A stretch of DNA of 7,827 bases, taken from positions 1 through 7,827 of the forward strand of contig JBCCZN010000133.1 of assembly GCA_039187375.1 (NCBI GenBank). Direction: 5' to 3'. Position 1 is the first letter of the stretch. Every line of letters starts with the position of its first letter. This stretch comes from CALBPI01 sp039187375 (GTDB lineage: Bacteria; Pseudomonadota; Gammaproteobacteria; Steroidobacterales; Woeseiaceae). Position numbers and translations under genes: made by a program. A model generated the notes under the pieces. That model did no database searches and was not told the origin of the DNA. It worked only from the letters and a program-made list of their open reading frames with translations. Shown here piece after piece: positions 1 through 5,344 of the stretch.

Positions 1-244
1 CGAGAAACACAATCCGGCGTTGCATGTGTCGAAATGGCAAACACCAATGTTGGTGATTCACGGCGAGTTGGACTATCGCGTGCCGGTGACGCAGGGCATT
101 GCGACGTTCACTGCGTTGCAAAGGCAGGGTATCGAAAGTCGGTTTTTGTACTTTCCGGACGAAAATCACTGGGTATTGAAACCCAATAACTCCATGCACT
201 GGCATCAGCAGGTCAACGACTGGCTGCATCAGTACTTGGATTGA
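1..244 (+). CDS. S9 prolyl-oligopeptidase-family serine peptidase, C-terminal fragment
   Basis: Only the last 80 codons are present; the gene begins outside the window and is read in the frame starting at base 2. The fragment is the end of an alpha/beta-hydrolase peptidase domain. It has the strand leading to IHGELDYRVP, which carries the catalytic Asp (visible residue 24). The helix TFTALQRQGI follows, then FPDENHWV with the catalytic His (visible residue 56), and a closing Trp-rich helix. The 32-residue Asp-to-His spacing and both motifs fit S9 peptidases of the dipeptidyl/acylaminoacyl type. The nucleophile Ser and the propeller domain lie upstream, so subfamily, substrate and signal peptide cannot be judged. 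The stop (242-244) is only 5 bp before the ATG of the M24 peptidase gene, which suggests translational coupling and a shared role in peptide breakdown. Confidence 0.9.
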   Translation, partial: EKHNPALHVSKWQTPMLVIHGELDYRVPVTQGIATFTALQRQGIESRFLYFPDENHWVLKPNNSMHWHQQVNDWLHQYLD

Positions 245-249
245 ACGCT

Positions 250-1494
250 ATGGATAAGAGAGCGTTTTTAAAGCTGTCGGTGGCTGCTGGTGTTGCTGGC
301 AGCTTGCCGATGGTGGCCAGTGCAGCGACATCAGACAGGCTGACCGATATGACCGGGAATGCAGTGCCGATCACCGTCGGCGAACGTCTGGCGCGTGTTG
401 CCAAGGCACAACGCTTGATGGCGGAGCACGACATTGATGCCATTGTCGTTGAAGCGGGTACGGCGTTGAACTATTTCACCGGGGTGCGCTGGTGGCGCTC
501 AGAGCGATTCACTGGTGTCATCATCCCACGCGAGGGTGAGATTGCATTCGTGACGCCCTATTTCGAGGAACCCTCTGTCCGCGAGAGCATGAGTTTTGGC
601 ACGGATGTGCGAACCTGGCATGAGCATGAAAATCCGTATGCATTGGTTGCGGGTATTCTCGCCGACCGCGGTCTGAAGAGTGGTACGTTGGGCATTGAGG
701 AAACGACACGGCACTTTATTGCGGATGGTATTGCGCAGGTTGCACCAGAGTTTGCGTTGGTGTCGGCCAATCCGGTCACGCGCGGATGTCGTATGTTTAA
801 ATCGTCCAATGAGATTGCGCTGATGCAAGTAGCGAGCGATGTCACCATGGCGGCCTACCGGCATGTTTATGCGAGTGTTGAGAAGGGCATGAACCGTCGC
901 GATATCGCCGCGATCATGAGCAATGCAACGCGCAAGCTTGGCGGTACCGTGCGCTTCTCCAGCGTGTTATTGAACGAGTCGAGCGCCTATCCGCACGGTT
1001 CCGATGCGCCGCAGGTGGTCGAGGAGGGCAGCGTTATCCTGATGGATTGCGGCTGTGCGGTTCACGACTACGTCTCCGACATATCGCGAACCTGGATTTT
1101 CGGTGAACCGACGGCGAAGCATCGCAAGGTATGGAATACGTGCAAGCGAGGTCAGGAGTTGGCGCTCGAGACGGCGCAGGTGGGTACGCCTGCCGGCAGG
1201 GTCGATGATGTGGTGCGACGGTACTATGAGAGTGAGGGCTTTGGTCCAGACTATGCAACGCCGGGTTTGTCTCACCGATTAGGCCATGGCATCGGCATGG
1301 ACGGTCACGAATCGATCAATTTTGTCCGTGGAGAGGCAACGCCGCTGGCGCCCGGAATGTGTTTCTCCGATGAGCCAGGTATCTACATCTTTGGCGAGTT
1401 CGGTATGCGGCTGGAAGACTGCTTGTATATCACTGAAGACGGTCCGCAGTTGTTCACCGAGTTTTCGCCATCGATTGATAAGCCGTTCGGCTAA
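250..1494 (+). CDS. M24-family metallopeptidase (Xaa-Pro peptidase/aminopeptidase P type), exported
   Basis: A 414-aa protein with a creatinase-like N-terminal domain (about residues 40-175) and a C-terminal pita-bread catalytic domain (about 185-410). All expected dinuclear-metal ligands are visible: D266 and D277 (LMDCG, VSDISRTW), H346 (LGHGIG), E375 (DEPGIY) and E389 (RLED). The catalytic histidines H249 and H353 are also present. The spacings H249-D266, D266-D277, H346-H353 and H346-E375 equal those of E. coli aminopeptidase P, so the enzyme is predicted active on N-terminal Xaa-Pro bonds. The N-terminus KRAFLK plus a hydrophobic run and an ASA cleavage site (about residue 25) resembles a Tat signal with Lys-Arg instead of Arg-Arg, so export to the periplasm is inferred. 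I chose ATG 250, with GGA at 238-240 as a weak Shine-Dalgarno. A TTG at 241, overlapping the upstream stop, would add three residues. Exact peptide specificity is unknown. Confidence 0.92.
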   Translation: MDKRAFLKLSVAAGVAGSLPMVASAATSDRLTDMTGNAVPITVGERLARVAKAQRLMAEHDIDAIVVEAGTALNYFTGVRWWRSERFTGVIIPREGEIAFVTPYFEEPSVRESMSFGTDVRTWHEHENPYALVAGILADRGLKSGTLGIEETTRHFIADGIAQVAPEFALVSANPVTRGCRMFKSSNEIALMQVASDVTMAAYRHVYASVEKGMNRRDIAAIMSNATRKLGGTVRFSSVLLNESSAYPHGSDAPQVVEEGSVILMDCGCAVHDYVSDISRTWIFGEPTAKHRKVWNTCKRGQELALETAQVGTPAGRVDDVVRRYYESEGFGPDYATPGLSHRLGHGIGMDGHESINFVRGEATPLAPGMCFSDEPGIYIFGEFGMRLEDCLYITEDGPQLFTEFSPSIDKPFG

Positions 1495-1613
1495 ATCAGA
1501 TCTACCCGGCATCAACAATAGCTTGATCAGTCGAATTGCAGGCTGAGATATTGCCGTCCCAGTTGGCACTTATCCTTTGATCTTATTTCATCAAGATAGA
1601 AGGAGGATTATCA
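1495..1613 (+). promoter_or_regulatory. Leader of the lipoprotein gene: strong Shine-Dalgarno and possible stem-loop
   Basis: This 119-bp gap has no gene. It ends in a near-perfect Shine-Dalgarno, AAGGAGG (1600-1606), 7 nt before the ATG at 1614, the strongest ribosome site in the window. Just upstream, TATC-CT-TTGAT (1571-1581) can pair with ATCAAGATA (1590-1598), giving a 9-bp AU-rich stem with a 2-nt bulge and an 8-nt loop. TTGGCA at 1563-1568 resembles a -35 box, but the best -10 candidate (TATTTC, 1584-1589) is poor and 15 bp away, so a promoter is only suspected. No clear terminator for the peptidase genes was seen. Confidence 0.5.
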
Positions 1614-2357
1614 ATGAGGACTCAAAACCGCTTGGCGAGTGTTCGACTGGAAGAGGTGCTCTTATGCATAGCAGCAGGGTTCGTTCTTAGCGCTTGCGCA
1701 ACGCCTCGGCTGGACGACATTCAAGCGCCTGAGGTTAAAGTCAGAATTCAAGATCCTGTATCCGCTCACAATCCACCGTTTCCAATGATAGCGGGTCGAG
1801 GCACGGATGCCAGAGTAGTGCGTGAGCGTTTCGGTTGCGACGGTCTAACAACTTTTCAGACGGATTATTTCTCCAGACCGACGCACTACATGCCTGCATT
1901 GGAAAATCGACTAGGCTTGCCCGTCGGGTTCTTTGAAATCAACAACGATAGGGATGCTGAGCAGTATGTGATGGTTCGGCCGGGTCAGGAGCCGAAGTTT
2001 AGTATCTCAGTTCTTGACGATAGCGGTATTCGCAGTGTGACCATCCAGGTGGCGGAACGATTTGAAGGCTCGGTTTTGAACAGCCTAACTGACTCCGGGC
2101 TGAGCGTTTCATCTGCTCTAGCTCATGGAATTATCATTTCTCAGGAAACTGGAACTCATGCGTTCGGGACTGCGGATATTTCCATCGCGACAGTGGCATT
2201 CATTGAACCTGTGGTACAACACAGTTTGCAGGTGACAATCGAAAATTGGACCTCACCACTCATTTTTATAACGGCTCAAGACTTCCTGGGGAACGAGCAA
2301 CGTGCGACCGTACGCTGGTTACCTAGTGATTACTGTCTCTCTCGCAGCGAACGTTAG
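1614..2357 (+). CDS. Predicted outer-membrane lipoprotein of unknown function
   Basis: A 247-aa protein I do not recognise. The N-terminus has a short charged stretch, a hydrophobic core (about residues 15-25) and a lipobox LSAC with the acylated cysteine at C28. Ala at +2 predicts sorting to the outer membrane rather than retention in the inner membrane. The mature part is soluble-looking and probably beta-rich: alternating hydrophobic segments such as SISVLDDSGIRSVTIQVAE and HSLQVTIENW suggest an immunoglobulin-like or similar sandwich, which is inference only. Two cysteines remain after processing (C75, C241) and could form a disulfide. A strong Shine-Dalgarno 7 nt upstream supports the ATG. 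The gene is separated by 119 bp from the peptidase pair, so it may be expressed separately. Its stop (2355-2357) overlaps the stop of the convergent acyl-CoA dehydrogenase gene. Confidence 0.8.
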   Translation: MRTQNRLASVRLEEVLLCIAAGFVLSACATPRLDDIQAPEVKVRIQDPVSAHNPPFPMIAGRGTDARVVRERFGCDGLTTFQTDYFSRPTHYMPALENRLGLPVGFFEINNDRDAEQYVMVRPGQEPKFSISVLDDSGIRSVTIQVAERFEGSVLNSLTDSGLSVSSALAHGIIISQETGTHAFGTADISIATVAFIEPVVQHSLQVTIENWTSPLIFITAQDFLGNEQRATVRWLPSDYCLSRSER

Positions 2358-4012
2358 AGTGCCTCGCTCGCTGAACGCTTAACTAACTCGTCCGTGGCTA
2401 CACCCGGCTGCAGGCTACCGTACAACGACCCTGGCTGATCGGCAGCCAGTCGTTGAGCACAAAAACTCTCGAAGACGAAATCCGGCGCGCACTTGGCGAG
2501 TGCTGCGCCCTGCAACGCAAGCGCAATGCTCTGTGCAATACCGCGAGCGTTCTCCTGGCGCACCTCATGCTCGCTGAGCACGGACTTCAGTTTAGTCACT
2601 AAACGGTCGTAGTGTAGGTGCCGGCCGAGCGCGGGCGAAAGTTCGGCGTAGAGTGCTTCGATGCAGTCGGGTTCGCGTTTGATCGCTCTCAAAATATCGA
2701 TGGCGATGACATTGCCGGAGCCTTCCCATATCGCATTCAAGGGTGACTGCCGGAAAAGCCGTGGCAGTGGGCTTTCTTCCACAAAGCCCGCGCCGCCCAA
2801 GCACTCCAGTGCTTCGTAAACAAAAGCGGGTTGGCGCTTACAAATCCAGTATTTCGCAGCGGGGATCGCAATGCGCATCAACGCCGTATCCGCGTCGCTG
2901 TCGGTTGTCGCGTCGATGCTCGCACCGATGCGCAGCGCCAGTGCCACAGCCGCTTCATAGTCAATAATCAAATCTGCCAACACCGATCGCATGGCGGGCT
3001 GCTCAATCAGTCGGTGCCCGAATGCTGAGCGATGCGTTGTATGCCAAAGGGCTTGAGTCAATGTCGCCCGCATGCCGCCGGTGGATCCGAGCGCGCAGTC
3101 GTATCGCGTGTGCTGCACCATGTCGATGATGGTATTGATGCCGCGGCCTTCCTCGCCGATGCGTTCAGCCCAGGCGCCGTGGTATTCGATTTCCGACGAT
3201 GCATTCGAGCGATCGCCCAGTTTGTCTTTGAGGCGCATCAGGTGGATGGCATTGCGCTCGCCATCCGGTGTCCAGCGTGGCACCAAAAAGCAGGTCAAGC
3301 CTTTGTCGGTGTTGGCCAACGTCAGGAATGCATCGGACATCGGCGCCGAGCAGAACCACTTGTGACCGGTGATTCGATAACCAGTCGATCCGTCTGGTAC
3401 GGCACGTGTGGTATTCGCTCGCACATCGGAGCCACCTTGTTTTTCTGTCATCGCCATGCCAATCGTCACGCCGGACTTTTGAGGCGCGGGGATGCATCGT
3501 GAGTCATAGGATTGCGCCCGAATTTTTTCGATCCATGGCTCGCCAACCGTCGGGTGTTTGGCAAGTGCGGCAACGGATGCATAGGTCATCGACATCGGAC
3601 AGGTGACACCCGCATCGGACTGATTGAGCAAAATCATCATAGCGCCGTGAACAACATGGCCGTCCTCGGCACCCAACCACGCCACAGCCGTGACACCGGA
3701 TTCAATACCGAGCTTCATGAGATCGTGGTAGGCCGGATGAAAAGCGACCTCGTCAATCCGATGACCGAATTGGTCAAACGCGTGCAGTGAAGGCGGGTTT
3801 TGATTGGCCTGTTGGACGAGCAGCTGGGTGGTTGCGTTGCCGCATTGGCTACCGAGCGTAGTGAGGTGGTTTTCATGTTTCGCTGTCGAAAAATGTCGAA
3901 CAGCATCTTGCAGCGCATGGTCCGTCTCAAACAGATTGATGTTCTCAAACGGGGGTGGCTGGTTGGTCACGCGGTGCGTGGCAAGATCAGCCTTCGGTTT
4001 ATCGTCCAACAA
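2354..4012 (-). CDS. AidB-like acyl-CoA dehydrogenase
   Basis: A 552-aa flavoprotein predicted to catalyse alpha,beta-dehydrogenation of acyl-CoA thioesters with FAD. The sequence follows E. coli AidB along its whole length (AidB about 541 aa). Landmarks are THRVTNQPPPFENINLF at the N-terminus, FHPAYHDLM, and the flavin-binding MTEKQGGSD near residue 188. After these come GHKWFCSAPMSDAF, RLKDKLGDRSNASSEIE, RYDCALGS, and IWEGSGN near 428-434. About 115 further residues match the extra C-terminal helical domain that binds DNA in E. coli AidB. The frame stays open upstream to an ATG at 4159, but that stretch lies inside the membrane-protein gene and has no AidB counterpart. I therefore chose TTG at 4012, 6 nt after GGAG (4022-4019); TTG 4009 is possible. 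It overlaps the upstream gene by 14 bp, suggesting coupled translation. A metabolic role with the linked receptor and regulator seems likelier than alkylation response, but the substrate is unknown. Confidence 0.9.
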   Translation of the reverse strand: MLDDKPKADLATHRVTNQPPPFENINLFETDHALQDAVRHFSTAKHENHLTTLGSQCGNATTQLLVQQANQNPPSLHAFDQFGHRIDEVAFHPAYHDLMKLGIESGVTAVAWLGAEDGHVVHGAMMILLNQSDAGVTCPMSMTYASVAALAKHPTVGEPWIEKIRAQSYDSRCIPAPQKSGVTIGMAMTEKQGGSDVRANTTRAVPDGSTGYRITGHKWFCSAPMSDAFLTLANTDKGLTCFLVPRWTPDGERNAIHLMRLKDKLGDRSNASSEIEYHGAWAERIGEEGRGINTIIDMVQHTRYDCALGSTGGMRATLTQALWHTTHRSAFGHRLIEQPAMRSVLADLIIDYEAAVALALRIGASIDATTDSDADTALMRIAIPAAKYWICKRQPAFVYEALECLGGAGFVEESPLPRLFRQSPLNAIWEGSGNVIAIDILRAIKREPDCIEALYAELSPALGRHLHYDRLVTKLKSVLSEHEVRQENARGIAQSIALALQGAALAKCAPDFVFESFCAQRLAADQPGSLYGSLQPGVATDELVKRSASEAL

Positions 4013-4535
4013 AAGGCTCTCCGTTGTGATGACTTTTGCGCCAGCCGTATTCAATGAAGTCGATGCGATTGATGTACGACACTCGGGATTGGCTCGGGTG
4101 TAATTCGGTCGATACCAATTCAGTCGCTGTGATTCGGCTTGCCAGGGCGCACAGCACACTGAGTGCGATGAGTGCCGTGCCCGCGACGATAAATCCGCGA
4201 TCGCCAGCTTTTTCTGCCATCGCCAACGAGCGTAACCCGGCGGCAGGGTACAGCATGCTAATGACGACTTTTAGCAACAACAACCAACCATAGACGGTAA
4301 TGACTACTGCGACCCCGTGCCAGACTTGGTGGAATGCAACCAGCACTGACGCGGGAATGAGCTCCATCATGAAGGTGCGATACACGACACCGGTCGTACC
4401 CAGGCTATGTAGATGTGCAAAAAATTCTCGCCACATTCTAGGTTGCAACAGGTGCGATAAACCCATCAGAAGAAAGGCGAAGCAAAAGACCAGTTGGACT
4501 GCGGTGGCAGTCGTCGGTGTCGTTAATAGGCTCAT
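3999..4535 (-). CDS. Small four-helix integral membrane protein, function unknown
   Basis: A 178-aa protein with four likely transmembrane helices at about residues 12-30, 48-68, 74-96 and 114-132, plus a hydrophilic C-terminal tail of about 45 residues. The segment FHQVWHG...ITVYGWLLLLK (residues 68-89) resembles the His-x-x-Trp and Gly-Trp-x-x-x-x-Lys pattern of small uncharacterised bacterial inner-membrane proteins. This is recognised by eye and carries no function. A Glu-Pro pair inside helix 2 (E58, P61) is unusual and could matter for transport or binding. The ATG at 4535 has no obvious Shine-Dalgarno. It starts 60 bp after the TetR gene stop on the same strand. The last 14 bp overlap the start of the acyl-CoA dehydrogenase gene, so the two are probably made together, for example as a membrane partner or electron/substrate-handling accessory (inference). 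Confidence 0.7.
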   Translation of the reverse strand: MSLLTTPTTATAVQLVFCFAFLLMGLSHLLQPRMWREFFAHLHSLGTTGVVYRTFMMELIPASVLVAFHQVWHGVAVVITVYGWLLLLKVVISMLYPAAGLRSLAMAEKAGDRGFIVAGTALIALSVLCALASRITATELVSTELHPSQSRVSYINRIDFIEYGWRKSHHNGEPFVGR

Positions 4536-4595
4536 GAGTGAATCGGTGGCGCGCGATATTGCGCTCTGCGGTGATATACGGATCCCAACAACCGC

Positions 4596-5279
4596 TTAGG
4601 TCTCATCAGACGCGAAATCCCGATTGGTTTTGGCCATCAAGTGTTCAACCGAATTCGTAAACACCCGGATACCTTCTTCCGCGCGTTGTTCGTGCTCGTA
4701 ATCATACAAGACGTCGAAAAGGCCGTCGGGCAACGTGCCTTTGAGCTCCTCACTCAATGAGGCGCTCGATTGTTCTCGAGGTTCGCTATTGCGGTAGTAA
4801 CCGTATAAATCGCCAATGCAGGCCAGGTAGAAGATCGCAGATTGCAGGGCAATCGCCGTCTCTCGTTGCGGCGCTCCTTGTCTTGATACGGTTTGAACAA
4901 TTCCAGCCAAAAGGTGCAGGTAACCCGATGCAGCACCCATACCCTCATGGGTAAGGAGTTTGCCAAGGCCGGTGTATTGCGCGCAGAGTCTAAAAAATCG
5001 CATGCCGATGACACTAAAACGCTCTTGCCATGGCGCAGAACCGTCTAATGCCTGGCTGACCGTTGTCGCGTCGAAGGCTGCGCTCAAAATGCTCCCGACC
5101 ATCGCCTCCTGTAGGTCTGGCTTGCTCGCAAAGTGCCCGTAAATCGCATTTGGCCAAGTATTGAGTGCTTCTGCCAAATCGCGCATGCGCAGATCCATTC
5201 CATGGCGTTCGGCCAACTGGACCGCGTGCTCGACGATTTCCTCAGGTGTCAGCTCTGACCTGGTTCTCTTTTGCCCCAT
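4596..5279 (-). CDS. TetR/AcrR-family transcriptional regulator
   Basis: A 227-aa protein of typical TetR size. Residues 11-60 form the N-terminal DNA-binding domain: helix 1 (TPEEIVEHAVQLAERHG), then the helix-turn-helix RMRDLAEALNTWPNAIYGHFASKPDL, whose A-I-Y-x-H-F-x-S-K core is the family signature. The remaining residues are helical, as expected for a ligand-binding and dimerisation domain; the ligand cannot be predicted. The ATG at 5279 is the only reasonable start, because an in-frame TGA lies two codons upstream. The Shine-Dalgarno-like GAGG (5284-5281) is only 1 nt from the ATG, and both sit in one arm of an inverted repeat. The gene lies between the TonB receptor and the membrane protein/acyl-CoA dehydrogenase genes on the same strand, so it probably controls this module as a local repressor (inference). 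The paired palindromes at 7563-7586 are its best candidate operator. Confidence 0.92.
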   Translation of the reverse strand: MGQKRTRSELTPEEIVEHAVQLAERHGMDLRMRDLAEALNTWPNAIYGHFASKPDLQEAMVGSILSAAFDATTVSQALDGSAPWQERFSVIGMRFFRLCAQYTGLGKLLTHEGMGAASGYLHLLAGIVQTVSRQGAPQRETAIALQSAIFYLACIGDLYGYYRNSEPREQSSASLSEELKGTLPDGLFDVLYDYEHEQRAEEGIRVFTNSVEHLMAKTNRDFASDET

Positions 5280-5305
5280 GCCTCAGAAGATACTGGGGCA
5301 TGGGG
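5274..5305. repeat. Inverted repeat covering the TetR start codon
   Basis: CCCCATGCC (5274-5282) is a perfect inverted repeat of GGCATGGGG (5297-5305). The stem continues inward through one imperfect pair (5283/5296) and CAG/CTG (5284-5286/5293-5295), leaving a 6-nt loop AAGATA. In the - strand mRNA the 3' arm contains both the GAGG and the AUG of the TetR gene, so folding would hide its translation start. Read on the + strand the repeat is followed by TTTT (5306-5309) and looks like an intrinsic terminator, but no + strand gene ends here. It could equally be a protein-binding operator or reduce read-through from the receptor gene, which ends 39 bp upstream of the repeat. Confidence 0.7.
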
Positions 5306-5344
5306 TTTTGGTCTAGTGCCGACAGATTAATGCACGAACAAATG

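Noticed and set aside
499..864. Open - strand frame of 121 codons opposite the M24 peptidase gene
   Set aside because: It is antisense to a gene with all catalytic residues intact and shows no domain or ribosome site.
250..1494. DMSP lyase DddP (also an M24-fold protein)
   Set aside because: The sequence has the standard aminopeptidase P histidines and ligand spacing and does not resemble DddP outside the shared fold.
2345..2373. CAGCGA/TCGCTG inverted repeat at the convergent junction as a bidirectional terminator
   Set aside because: Only six base pairs with a 17-nt loop and no T-run on either side.
3032..3502. Open + strand frame of 156 codons opposite the acyl-CoA dehydrogenase gene
   Set aside because: It lies wholly antisense to a strongly conserved coding region, has no recognisable domain and no convincing ribosome site; it is a by-product of codon bias.
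4013..4159. 49-residue N-terminal extension of the acyl-CoA dehydrogenase from ATG 4159
   Set aside because: It lies within the membrane-protein gene, has no counterpart in AidB, and a TTG with a good Shine-Dalgarno matches the homologous start better.
5274..5309. Intrinsic terminator on the + strand (GC stem followed by TTTT)
   Set aside because: No + strand gene ends nearby; the T-run is short and the element makes more sense as a start-codon hairpin or operator on the - strand.
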